Positions 51,834 to 60,378 of a DNA stretch of 64,000 nucleotides are shown here, in pieces. Source of the DNA: Ralstonia pickettii DTP0602 (lineage in GTDB: Bacteria; Pseudomonadota; Gammaproteobacteria; Burkholderiales; Burkholderiaceae). The notes below the pieces were generated by a model. It was given only the letters and a program-made list of their open reading frames with translations. It made no database searches and had not been told where the DNA came from. The position numbers and the translations under genes are program-made. Each line of letters opens with the position of its first letter. Position 1 is the first letter of the stretch. The stretch spans positions 1-64,000 of the forward strand of contig CP006668.1 in the NCBI GenBank assembly GCA_000471925.1, given 5' to 3'.

Positions 51834-53273
51834 ATGAAGAAGCGGTCGATGCAGGGCATTCGCAATGCGGGATGCTCGACGTTACTGTTGCTCGGCGGTC
51901 TGGCGCAGGCCCAGACGCCGCCGGATGCGGGACCAGCCGCAGCCGGACTGGAAGCGCTGCAGAAGGAACTCGCCGACCAGGCCACCCAGCTCGACGCCAT
52001 GAAGCGGGCGCTGGCCGAACAGGAGGCGGTGATCCGCGAGCTGCGCAACGTGATCGGCACCGAGGTGCTGGCCAACAAGCGCGGCGGCCAGCGCGCGGGG
52101 CCCGGCGTGTCGCCGTCCGACAATGCCACCAACGCCGCCACCGCGGCGGCCGCTGCCAGCGCCACGCAGTCAGCGCCCAACGCGGTCAACAACCCGCAGC
52201 AGATCATTCTCCAGCCACCGCAGGACATGGCCCAGGGTCCGCAGGCGGGCGAGTCCGCCGACGGGCAGACCGTGGCCCTGGAAGAACCCGTGGGCCGCCC
52301 GCCGGAGGAAGACCGCCGTCCGCCCGAGATCGCACCGATCATCGACCAGCCTGGCGTGCTGACCGCCCAGGGCAAGCTGGTGATCGAGCCCGGCTTCCAG
52401 TACGGCTATTCCTCCAATAACCGCGTCGCGCTGGTCGGCTACACGGTCATCCCGGCCATCCTGATCGGCCTGATCGATGTGCGCGAGGTCAAGACCTCGA
52501 CCTACATCCCGTCGGTCGCGTTTCGCTACGGCTTGACCAAGCGGCTGGAAATCGAAGCCAAGGTGCCTTACGTGCATTCATCGGGCCAGACCGTCAGCCG
52601 CGAGGTATTCACCGGCACGGCCGTCGACCGCGTGTTCAATGCGAGCGGCAGCGGCATCGGCGACGTCGAAGCGACGGTGCGCTACCAGCTCAACTACGGC
52701 AATGAGAAGATTCCATACTTCGTCGGCTGGCTGCGCTACAAGTCCGCGACCGGCAAGGACCCGTTCGAGGTCGTGACCGATTGCGTGACGCGCTGCGTGG
52801 GCAATGCCACTGGCACCGGCCTGCCGCTGGGGCTGCCTACCGGCACCGGCTTCCAGGCGATCCAGCCCGGCATCACCTGGCTGCTGCCGACCGACCCGGC
52901 GGTGTTCTTCGGCACCTTCAGCTACCTGCACAACTTTGCGCGCGACAACGTGAGCCGCACCGTGCTCAACGGCGAGAAGGAACCGCTGGGCAAGATCGCG
53001 CCGGGGGATATCTTCGAGTTCAGCTTCGGCATGGGCCTGTCGCTCAACGAGAAGGCCTCGTTCAGTATCGGCTATGACCAGGCCATCATCTGGCCGACCA
53101 AGCAGAACGGCCAGACCGTGCCGGGTTCGGTGCGCGTAACCCAGGGCACCTTGCTGGTGGGGTATTCGTACCGCTTCAACAACCGCTATACGCTGAACCT
53201 GTCGGTGGGTGCTGGCCTGACCCGCGACACGCCAGACCTGCAAGTCAACCTCCGCCTGCCGATCACTTTCTGA
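51834..53273 (+). CDS. outer-membrane beta-barrel protein with coiled-coil N-terminus (FapF-like)
   Basis: A 479-residue protein: signal peptide ending AQAQ, a heptad-rich helix (LEALQKELADQATQLDAMKRALAEQEAVIRELRN split over residues 38-70), an Ala/Asn/Gln/Pro linker, then from about residue 190 a barrel with alternating aromatic strands (LVIEPGFQYGYSSNN, SVAFRYGLTKRLEIEAKVPY, TLLVGYSYRFNNRYTLNLSVG) ending in Phe. Coiled coil plus barrel is the layout of FapF, the amyloid export pore. It is also similar to generic MetA-type barrel transporters. Last gene of the block. Confidence 0.8.
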   Translation: MKKRSMQGIRNAGCSTLLLLGGLAQAQTPPDAGPAAAGLEALQKELADQATQLDAMKRALAEQEAVIRELRNVIGTEVLANKRGGQRAGPGVSPSDNATNAATAAAAASATQSAPNAVNNPQQIILQPPQDMAQGPQAGESADGQTVALEEPVGRPPEEDRRPPEIAPIIDQPGVLTAQGKLVIEPGFQYGYSSNNRVALVGYTVIPAILIGLIDVREVKTSTYIPSVAFRYGLTKRLEIEAKVPYVHSSGQTVSREVFTGTAVDRVFNASGSGIGDVEATVRYQLNYGNEKIPYFVGWLRYKSATGKDPFEVVTDCVTRCVGNATGTGLPLGLPTGTGFQAIQPGITWLLPTDPAVFFGTFSYLHNFARDNVSRTVLNGEKEPLGKIAPGDIFEFSFGMGLSLNEKASFSIGYDQAIIWPTKQNGQTVPGSVRVTQGTLLVGYSYRFNNRYTLNLSVGAGLTRDTPDLQVNLRLPITF

Positions 53274-53315
53274 GGCGCAGGCGCCGCAATTCCCTTCCTT
53301 GGCTAGACGACGTGA

Positions 53316-53343
53316 CGTGTGCCCCGCCTGCGCGGGGCACACG
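53316..53343. terminator. strong stem-loop after the barrel gene
   Basis: CGTGTGCCCCGC and its complement around CTGC, a perfect 12-bp stem. No T-run; its placement after the last gene of the block suggests termination or mRNA-end protection. Confidence 0.6.
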
Positions 53344-53501
53344 TGCGCGTCACATCCGCGCGCAGCGTGTGTGCACGCGGAGAGTCGCCTTGCGCTTGCC
53401 CCATGAACGGCGTACAAAGAAATAACCCCGCGCCGCCAGCGGTACATTCCGGACCCAGGTTCACCCACACCAGCGGCCGCGGCCTGAAAAAGGAGAGAGA
53501 C

Positions 53502-54014
53502 ATGCGCAAACGCATCTTCTGGTTGTTGCCCGACCTGGCGAGTGCCCGCCGCACCATGGACGACCTGCTGCTCGCCCGCATCGAGAACCGCCACATACAC
53601 TTCGTGGCGCGGGACGGTGCGGATATGACGGGCCTGCACGAAGCCAACCTGTTCCAGACCTCTGACATCGTGCATGCCGCCGAGATGGGCCTGGTGGTGG
53701 GTGGCGGCGTCGGCGTCGTGGCAGGTGCCGTGGTGGCAATGTTCCCGATTGTCAGCGACACCCCGCAGTGGGGCCTGGTCGGCGTGCTGGCGGTGCTCGG
53801 CGCGGTGTTCGGCGCATGGGCCGCGAGCATGATCGGCAGCTCGGCGCCCAACAGCCGGCTGCGCGCGTTCGAGAAGGACATCGAGGCAGGCAAGATCCTG
53901 CTGATGTTGGATGTGCCGCGCAGCCGTGTCGAGGAGGTCGAAACGCTGCTGCAGAATGCCCATCCGGAAGCACGCTTTGCCGGGCTGGATCCGGCGGTGC
54001 CGGCTTTCCCCTGA
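53502..54014 (+). CDS. membrane protein of unknown function (DUF1269-like)
   Basis: A 170-residue protein with a soluble N-terminal alpha/beta part (KRIFWLLPDLASARRTMDDLLLARIENRHIHFVAR), two glycine-rich membrane helices (about 63-85 and 92-112) and a C-terminal part with a DVPRSRVEEVETLL helix. The pattern of a flanking half-domain around two helices resembles DUF1269 proteins. AGGAGAG precedes the ATG. No evidence ties it to the amyloid-like locus other than position. Confidence 0.75.
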   Translation: MRKRIFWLLPDLASARRTMDDLLLARIENRHIHFVARDGADMTGLHEANLFQTSDIVHAAEMGLVVGGGVGVVAGAVVAMFPIVSDTPQWGLVGVLAVLGAVFGAWAASMIGSSAPNSRLRAFEKDIEAGKILLMLDVPRSRVEEVETLLQNAHPEARFAGLDPAVPAFP

Positions 54015-54277
54015 TCGGCGCTGGTTTGCTTTGTTCTTGCTGTCCTGCATGTCTTTCCGCGCGCCCGTGCGGCGCGTTCTGACGCGCATCCTATAGCGCG
54101 CCCCTGCTCACGCCGGAACCGTCAGGCGGTTCCGGTGTGATGCTGCTGCAACAGCCCCCCTTCTCAGGTTTGCCCCGACGTAGCGCATGCGGTAATTTGC
54201 ATGACGGCGCACCGCTGTGCTTCGCGCGCCGCGACACAACTATGAGATCAGCCCACAAGGGCGGAGGGGTCAAGACA

Positions 54278-55414
54278 ATGAAGGCGAAATGGATCGCGTG
54301 CGGCATGCTGGCCGCCACGCTGGGATGGGCTGCGCAGGCGGCGCTGGCGGAACCGGGCGTGACACGCTCCACTATCCGCATCGGACAGTCCGCGGGCGTT
54401 ACCGGTCCGGTGGCCGGTTCGGTCAAGGAGCAAATCGCCGGCGCGCAGGTTTACCTGCGCACCGTCAACGCCAGCGGCGGCGTGGCGGGCCGGCGCATTG
54501 AACTGGTGACCTACGACGACGGCTTCGATGCCAAGCGCACCCCCGACAACGTGCGCAAGCTGATCGACGAGGACAAGGTGTTCGCCCTCTTCATGGTGCG
54601 CGGCACGCCGCAGAACGAAAGCATCCTGCCCATCATCGCCGAGCACAAGGTGCCGCTGGTGGCGCCGCTCACCGGCGCCATCACGCTGCACCGGCCGGTG
54701 AACCGCTACGTCTTCAACGTGCGCGCCAAATACCAGGACGAGGTCGCGCGCGCGATCAACCACCTGGCCACGTCGGGCATGAGCCGCATTGGCATCTTCT
54801 ACGCCGGCGACGGCTTCGGCAAGGACGTGCTCGAAGGCTTCAACAGCGCGCTGCAGGCGCGTGGCGTGCAGCCGGCGGCCACCGCAACCTTCGCGCGGCC
54901 GATGGGCGACATCAGCCAGGGCGTGGCCGCCATCCACAAGGCCAACCCGCAGGCGGTGCTGGTGATCGGCTCGGGCTCCGAGGCGGCGCGCATCATCCGC
55001 GAGCTGCGCGGTGCCGGCAGCGAGGCGCAGTTCGTCACGCTGTCCAACAATGCCGCCGATTCGTTTATCCGCGAACTGGGCGCGGATGCGCGCGGGCTGA
55101 TCATCACGCAGGTGGTGCCGGGCACCAACTCCAGCCAGATGACGCTGGCCAGCGAATACCGCAGCCTGGCCAAGCAGCAGGGCGTGGAGCCATCCAACGC
55201 CGGCATGGAGGGCTTCATGTCGGCCAAGGTGCTGGTCGAAGGGCTGCGCCGCGCCGGTCCCGACCTGACGCGCGAGCGGCTGGTCAATGCGCTCGAAGGC
55301 ATGCGCGACTACGATCTCGGCGGCATCCTGATCAGCTACAGCCCGACGCGGCACACCGGCTCGTCGTTTGTCGAGATGTCGATCGTCTCGTCCACCGGCA
55401 AGCTGATCCGCTGA
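54278..55414 (+). CDS. branched-chain amino-acid-type ABC substrate-binding protein
   Basis: A 378-residue periplasmic receptor of the LivJ family: signal peptide ending ALA, then TIRIGQSAGVTGPVAGSVKE, GGVAGRRIELVTYDDGFDAKRTPDNVRKLI, VPLVAPLTGA, and GIFYAGDGFGKDVLEG. No permease or ATPase genes are near, so it must share a transporter encoded elsewhere. The ATG at 54278 is the first with a normal signal peptide. The preceding hairpin (54113-54135) lacks a T-run. Confidence 0.93.
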   Translation: MKAKWIACGMLAATLGWAAQAALAEPGVTRSTIRIGQSAGVTGPVAGSVKEQIAGAQVYLRTVNASGGVAGRRIELVTYDDGFDAKRTPDNVRKLIDEDKVFALFMVRGTPQNESILPIIAEHKVPLVAPLTGAITLHRPVNRYVFNVRAKYQDEVARAINHLATSGMSRIGIFYAGDGFGKDVLEGFNSALQARGVQPAATATFARPMGDISQGVAAIHKANPQAVLVIGSGSEAARIIRELRGAGSEAQFVTLSNNAADSFIRELGADARGLIITQVVPGTNSSQMTLASEYRSLAKQQGVEPSNAGMEGFMSAKVLVEGLRRAGPDLTRERLVNALEGMRDYDLGGILISYSPTRHTGSSFVEMSIVSSTGKLIR

Positions 55415-55484
55415 AACGGCGGGGCGATTGCAGGCAGTCCGGGCGGCGCTGCGCTGCCCGGACTGCTGCGGTATATTCGCCCGC

Positions 55485-56297
55485 ATGGCTACCTCTACTC
55501 CATCCCCCGATGCCGGCGTGCCCGACCGCGCCGCGCGTACCCAATTCTCGCTGCATGGCCGCGTCGCGCTGGTGACCGGCGGCGCGCAGGGCCTGGGCCT
55601 GGCGATCGCCGCCGGGCTGGCCGATGCCGGCGCGCATGTGCTGGTCGTGGCGCGCAATGCGCAGCGCGTGCAGGATGCCGTCGCCAAGCTGGCCGCGCGC
55701 GGCACCAGCGCCGAGGCGCTGGTGCTCGACATCACCGACGAGGTCGCGGTCGCGGCCGCGTTCGAGCGCATCGACACCACCCACGGCCGGCTCGACATCC
55801 TGGTCAACAACGCCGGCGCGCGCAATCGCAGCACCATGGCCGACCTGGATGCCGGCGACCTGCGCGCCATGCTCGAGACCAACCTGGTCGCACCCTATAC
55901 GCTGTGCCGCCTTGCCGCGCAGCGCATGCGCCGCGGGCAGTACGGCCGCATCGTCAACGTCAGCTCGATCGCGGGCCAGGTCGCGCGCGCCGGCGATGTG
56001 CTCTATCCCGCCACCAAGGGCGGCCTGGACGCACTGACACGCGCGATGGCCGCCGACCTCGGCCGCTACGGCGTCACCGTCAACGCGATCGCGCCGGGCT
56101 ACTTCGCCACCGAGCCCAACCAGCCGATGGTCGAGGACGAGAGCGTGGCCGAATGGCTGCGCCAGCGCACCTCGCTGGGCCGCTGGGGCCAGCCCGATGA
56201 AGTGGCGGGTGCAGCGGTGTTCCTGGCTTCGCCGGCGGCGTCCTATATCACTGGGCATGTGCTGGCCGTTGATGGCGGCTACCTCGGGCACTTCTGA
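55485..56297 (+). CDS. short-chain dehydrogenase/reductase
   Basis: A 270-residue classical SDR: TGGAQGLG near residue 32, NNAG, the catalytic Ser in VSSIAG, YPATK (the Tyr-xxx-Lys pair), and C-terminal ITGHVLAVDGGYLGHF. Closest in pattern to gluconate 5-dehydrogenase/IdnO-like or FabG-like enzymes; the substrate cannot be told. It stands 70 bases after the ABC receptor gene on the same strand. Confidence 0.9.
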   Translation: MATSTPSPDAGVPDRAARTQFSLHGRVALVTGGAQGLGLAIAAGLADAGAHVLVVARNAQRVQDAVAKLAARGTSAEALVLDITDEVAVAAAFERIDTTHGRLDILVNNAGARNRSTMADLDAGDLRAMLETNLVAPYTLCRLAAQRMRRGQYGRIVNVSSIAGQVARAGDVLYPATKGGLDALTRAMAADLGRYGVTVNAIAPGYFATEPNQPMVEDESVAEWLRQRTSLGRWGQPDEVAGAAVFLASPAASYITGHVLAVDGGYLGHF

Positions 56298-56385
56298 AGC
56301 GCAGCCGGTTTTTCCCCCCTTCTACCGCGTGCGGGAGGGGCCGGGGGAGAGGGCGGGCGCCTGCGATGACGAGGCGAAAAAACAA

Positions 56386-56404
56386 AAGCGTACCCAATTC
56401 TGCG
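56386..56404 (+). repeat. dispersed 17-bp motif, copy 5
   Basis: AAGCGTACCCAATTCTGCG between the convergent SDR and LysR genes. Confidence 0.7.
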
Positions 56405-56422
56405 TACCCGATCCGAGGGCTG

Positions 56423-57328
56423 TCAGCGCCGCGCCGATGGCTTGCCGCCGCTATAGAACGCTTGCAGGCACTCGATCATCGCAGCCGCGGCGGCAGAGTC
56501 GCCGCGGTCCTTCATCCGTACCAGGCAGATATCGCGCACCAGTGACGGCAGCTGCAGCGGCCGGATCGCCAGCCCTTCGCGCCGGAACTGGAACAGCGCC
56601 AGCGAGGGCACGGCACTGACGCCCAGGCCGGCCTGCACCAGCGCCGCCACGGTCGCCAGGTGCTCTACCTCCATCACGCTGTTCAGGCGCAACGGGTGCA
56701 GCGCCGCATCCAGGTGCTGGCGCACGCTGGTCGTGCGCGACAGCTGGATAAACGGCACGCCCGCCAGCGCCTGGGGCTCGATGCGTCGCTTGCGCGCCAG
56801 CGGATGGTCCGCCGGGCATACCAAGTGGAAGGTGTCTCGCACCAGCGGTTCCACGCGCAGGTCGTCGTCCTGTGCCGGCGCCGGGGTCAGCGCAAAGTCG
56901 GCGCGGCCCTGTCGGACCAGCTCGATGCAGCCGTCGGCAAGCTGGTCAAACAGCTCCAGCACGATGCCCGGATACTGCGCGTGGAACTGCGCCAGCAGCG
57001 GCGGCAGGTCGCCGCCCGCCAGCGACGGCAATGCCGCGATCGACACGCGGCCCTTGCGCCGCTCGGCGTGCGCACGCAAGTCTTCGAACGCGGTCTCGAA
57101 GTCGGCCAGCAACCGGCGCGCGGTTTGCTCGAAGCGCACCCCGTCGCTGCTCAGCTCCACGTGCCGCGTGGTGCGCTCGAACAGCCGGCTGCCGGCCTGC
57201 TCCTCCAGCGTCTGCACCAGCGCGCTGAACGCCGACTGCGACAGATGGCAGGCGCGCGCCGCGCGGGTGAAGTTGCGGTAGGTAGCCAGCGCCACAAAGG
57301 CGCGCAGGTGCTTGACCGACAGGTTCAT
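56423..57328 (-). CDS. LysR-family transcriptional regulator
   Basis: A 301-residue LysR regulator of the CynR/CysB-like size class: N-terminal helix-turn-helix (LRAFVALATYRNFTRAARACHLSQSAFSALVQTLEEQAG) and effector domain. The ATG at 57328 is taken; a TTG 24 bases upstream is also in frame. It is divergent from the AtuA-type gene across 78 bases, so the operator for both must lie in that gap, which is A/T-rich (GATTAATCCAAATAATCC). Confidence 0.92.
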   Translation of the reverse strand: MNLSVKHLRAFVALATYRNFTRAARACHLSQSAFSALVQTLEEQAGSRLFERTTRHVELSSDGVRFEQTARRLLADFETAFEDLRAHAERRKGRVSIAALPSLAGGDLPPLLAQFHAQYPGIVLELFDQLADGCIELVRQGRADFALTPAPAQDDDLRVEPLVRDTFHLVCPADHPLARKRRIEPQALAGVPFIQLSRTTSVRQHLDAALHPLRLNSVMEVEHLATVAALVQAGLGVSAVPSLALFQFRREGLAIRPLQLPSLVRDICLVRMKDRGDSAAAAAMIECLQAFYSGGKPSARR

Positions 57329-57406
57329 GGGCAAAATGCACTTATCCAGCAAGTCGATAGATTAATCCAAATAATCCATTTTTTGGCTGGACGTCGCCGC
57401 CCTAGA

Positions 57407-58804
57407 ATGGCTTCTACCCCTGCTACCAACCTGCCCCCGACCATGACTGCTCCCTTGCTGATCGGATCCGGCGCCGGCTTCTCCGGTGACCGCACCGACG
57501 CCGCGCTGCCGGTGGTGCGCACGCTGATCGCCGCCGGCCAGCCCGCTGCGCTGATTTTCGAGACGCTGGCCGAACGCACGCTGGCGCTGGCGCAGCTGGC
57601 GCGGCGCAACGATCCCGCGCAGGGCTACGAGCCCCTGCTCGACGCGCTGCTGACGCCGGTGCTGGCTTTGTGCCTGCAACACGGCATTCCCATCGTCGGC
57701 AATTTCGGCGCGGCCAATCCGCGCGCGGCGGCGCGGCGCGTGCTGCAGCTGGCCGGCGAACTGGGCCTGCCGGCGCCGCGCGTGGCGGTGGTGGAGGGCG
57801 ATGATCTCTCGCACGAGGCCGGGCGCACGCTGCTGCAAGGCATCCTTGGCGCGGCCTTCGACACCGACCGCTTCGTCTGCGCCAACGCCTACATTGGCGC
57901 ACAAGGCATCGCCGCGGCGCTGGCGGATGGCGCGCAGGTGGTGGTGTGCGGCCGCGTGGCCGACCCGGCGCTGGCCGTGGGGCCGGCGATGGCGCACTTC
58001 GGCTGGTCCTGGGACGACTGGGACCGGCTGGCCGCCGCGACCATGACCGGGCACCTGCTCGAATGCGGGGCGCAGGTCACCGGCGGGTACTTTGCCGATC
58101 CCGGCATGAAGGACGTACCCGATGTGCATGCGGTGGGCTTCCCGATCGCCCAGCTCGACGACGACGGCGGCATCGAGATCTTCAAGGCCGCCGGCACCGG
58201 CGGCTGCGTCGACCTGCGCACGGTCAAGGAGCAGCTGCTGTACGAGGTCCACGATCCGGCCGCGTACCTGACGCCCGACGTGGTCGCAGATATTGGTACG
58301 GTCACGGTCGCTCAACTGGCCCCCGACCGCGTGGCGGTGCGCAATGTGCGCGGCCACCCGCGCCCGGCGCAGCTCAAGGCTAATGTGTTCAGCCACGGCG
58401 GCTGGCTCGCCGAGGGCGAGATCTCCTACGCCGGCCCGAACGCCGCCGCCCGCGCGCGCCTGGCCGCCGACATCCTGCGCCAGCGCATGCGCCTGCTGGG
58501 CCATGACGTGCCGATCCGCTTCGACCTGATCGGCGTGCTCAGCGTGCTGGCCGACGACGCCGGCACGATGGTGGCGCAGCCCCAGCCGCATGAGGCCGAA
58601 GCGCAGGACGTGCGCCTGCGCGCGGCGCTGGCGCATGACGAGCTTGCGGTGGCGCAGGCGCTGCTGCGCGAGGTCAATGCGCTCTACACCTGCGGCCCGG
58701 CCGGCGGCGGCGGCGTGCGCACCGTGCAGCGCGCCCGCCTGAACGCCGTGTCTTGCCTGGTACCGCGCGAGGCCGTGACCGCCGCGCACAGCTTCATCGC
58801 ATAA
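57407..58804 (+). CDS. AtuA-type acyclic terpene/acyl-CoA utilisation protein (DUF1446)
   Basis: A 465-residue protein of the AtuA (DUF1446) family: LLIGSGAGFSGDR near residue 17, IVGNFGAANPRAAARRV, VAVVEGDD, ANAYIGAQGIAAALADGAQVVVCGRVADPAL, and GHLLECGAQVTGGYFADPG. AtuA is needed for citronellol/geraniol breakdown in Pseudomonas, but relatives occur in other acid catabolic operons. The C-terminal small domain found fused in some relatives is here a separate gene. Confidence 0.88.
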   Translation: MASTPATNLPPTMTAPLLIGSGAGFSGDRTDAALPVVRTLIAAGQPAALIFETLAERTLALAQLARRNDPAQGYEPLLDALLTPVLALCLQHGIPIVGNFGAANPRAAARRVLQLAGELGLPAPRVAVVEGDDLSHEAGRTLLQGILGAAFDTDRFVCANAYIGAQGIAAALADGAQVVVCGRVADPALAVGPAMAHFGWSWDDWDRLAAATMTGHLLECGAQVTGGYFADPGMKDVPDVHAVGFPIAQLDDDGGIEIFKAAGTGGCVDLRTVKEQLLYEVHDPAAYLTPDVVADIGTVTVAQLAPDRVAVRNVRGHPRPAQLKANVFSHGGWLAEGEISYAGPNAAARARLAADILRQRMRLLGHDVPIRFDLIGVLSVLADDAGTMVAQPQPHEAEAQDVRLRAALAHDELAVAQALLREVNALYTCGPAGGGGVRTVQRARLNAVSCLVPREAVTAAHSFIA

Positions 58805-58817
58805 GGAGGACGACGAG

Positions 58818-59159
58818 ATGACCGCTACCGCCGCGCTCTACCAGTTTGCCCACGGCCGCACCGGCGACAAGGGCGACCGTTCCAACATCAGCGTGATCGC
58901 CTACGACGCGCGCGACTTCGACCACCTGGTCGCCCATGTCACCGAAGACGCCGTGCGCGCGCTGTTCCGCGAACGCCAGCCCACTGCCGTCACGCGCTAC
59001 CTGGTGCCGTCGCTGCAGGCGATGAACTTCGTCCTCGACGGCGTGCTCGATGGCGGCGTCAACGACGCGCTCAACCTCGACACGCACGGCAAGGCGCTGT
59101 CGTTCCGCCTGCTGCAACTGCAGATACCGCTGCCGCCGCGGCTCGCCGGCGGCGCCTGA
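58818..59159 (+). CDS. AtuA-associated small protein
   Basis: A 113-residue protein matching the C-terminal domain of longer AtuA relatives: ALYQFAHGRTGDKGDRSNISVIAYD, TRYLVPSLQAMNFVLDGVLDGGVNDALNLDTHGKALS. It follows the AtuA-type gene after 13 bases with GGAGGACGACGAG upstream, so the pair probably forms one enzyme complex. Confidence 0.88.
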   Translation: MTATAALYQFAHGRTGDKGDRSNISVIAYDARDFDHLVAHVTEDAVRALFRERQPTAVTRYLVPSLQAMNFVLDGVLDGGVNDALNLDTHGKALSFRLLQLQIPLPPRLAGGA

Positions 59160-59202
59160 CATACCGTTCGAACACCGACAACGATTTCAACAGGAGACAA
59201 CG

Positions 59203-60171
59203 ATGTACCGATTCCTCAAGCCACTGGCCGCCGCCGCGCTGTGCGCGCTGATCCTGCCCGCGGGGCAGGCCTGGGCCGAGTACCCGGACAAGCCCATCCG
59301 CTTCGTGGTGCCATTCGCCGCGGGCAGCGCAACCGACCAGCTCGCGCGCGCCATCGGCCAGGCCATCACCGTGGATAGCAAGACCACCGTGGTGGTCGAC
59401 AACAAGCCTGGCGCCAATGGCTTTATCGCCGCGTCCGACGTGGCCAAGGCCGCGCCCGACGGCTACACCGTGCTGATCAGCACCAACACCACGCACGCCG
59501 CCAACGAGCACCTGTTCAAGAAGCTGCCGTACGACCCGATCAAGGACTTCGTGCCGGTCACCGCGCTCGGCCGCGGCGGCCAGATCATGGTGGTCAACCC
59601 CCAGGTGCCGGCCAAGACCGTGGGCGAGTTCATCGCGCTGGCCAGGAAGCAGCCGGGCAAGCTCAGCTTCGGCAGCGGCAGCTCGTCGTCGCGCATCGCC
59701 GGCGAGCTGTTCCAGCAGATGGCGCACGTGGAACTGCTGCACGTGCCGTACAAGAGCAACCCGCTGGCGATCACCGACCTGCTCGGCAACCAGATCCAGA
59801 TGATGATCACCGACACCGCCACCGGCCTGCCGCAGGTCAAGAGCGGCAAGCTGCGCGCGCTGGGCGTGTCGGGCAAGTCGCGCTCGCCGCTGGCACCGGA
59901 CGTGCCGACCATCGACGAAGCCGGGGTCAAGGGCTACGAGATGAGCTACTGGTTCGCGGCCTACGCGCCGGCCGGCACGCCGCAGCCGGTCGTGGCCAAG
60001 CTCAACGCGATGATGGTCAAGGCCGCGCGCAGCGATACCGCGGCCAACTTCTACCAGTCGACGGGTACCGAGGTGTTTACCAGCACGCCTGCCGAGCTGG
60101 CGAAATTCCAGCAGCAGGAGTCGGGCAAGTGGGGCCGCATCATCAAGGCGGCGAATATCCAGCCGGAGTGA
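59203..60171 (+). CDS. Bug/TctC-family periplasmic substrate-binding protein
   Basis: A 322-residue receptor: signal peptide MYRFLKPLAAAALCALILPAGQAWA, IRFVVPFAAGSATDQLAR, VVVDNKPGANGFIAASDVAKAAPDGYTVL, LPYDPIKDFVPVTALG and VPYKSNPLAITDLLG. AGGAGA precedes the ATG. Third gene of the LysR-controlled AtuA block and followed by a strong terminator; it probably delivers the substrate of the AtuA pair. Confidence 0.95.
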   Translation: MYRFLKPLAAAALCALILPAGQAWAEYPDKPIRFVVPFAAGSATDQLARAIGQAITVDSKTTVVVDNKPGANGFIAASDVAKAAPDGYTVLISTNTTHAANEHLFKKLPYDPIKDFVPVTALGRGGQIMVVNPQVPAKTVGEFIALARKQPGKLSFGSGSSSSRIAGELFQQMAHVELLHVPYKSNPLAITDLLGNQIQMMITDTATGLPQVKSGKLRALGVSGKSRSPLAPDVPTIDEAGVKGYEMSYWFAAYAPAGTPQPVVAKLNAMMVKAARSDTAANFYQSTGTEVFTSTPAELAKFQQQESGKWGRIIKAANIQPE

Positions 60172-60201
60172 ACGCAGGCCAGCGCAAGCTCGCATGCATG
60201 G

Positions 60202-60229
60202 AAAACGGGGCCATGTGGCCCCGTTTTTT
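60202..60229 (+). terminator. terminator after the Bug gene
   Basis: AAAACGGGGCC (60202-60212), loop ATGT, GGCCCCGTTTT (60217-60227), continuing as T6. Confidence 0.92.
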
Positions 60230-60230
60230 A

Positions 60231-60249
60231 CGCAGAAGTAGGTACGCTT
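60231..60249 (-). repeat. dispersed 17-bp motif, copy 6
   Basis: Minus-strand reading AAGCGTACCTACTTCTGCG, directly after the terminator. Confidence 0.7.
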
Positions 60250-60378
60250 TGGCTCTCCAACCCTGTTCGCGCGGCCCGGATAAGATACGTCCTGGCCGTG
60301 CGCTCGCGGCATCGCTGCGTCGCGCGCCTTGTGGCATCGGCCGTCTCCTCGACAACACCAACCAGAACAGGAACAGGA

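Noticed and set aside
54113..54135. Terminator CCGGAACCG-TCAGG-CGGTTCCGG
   Set aside because: Stem is good, but no T-run on either side; kept only as a hairpin of unknown role.
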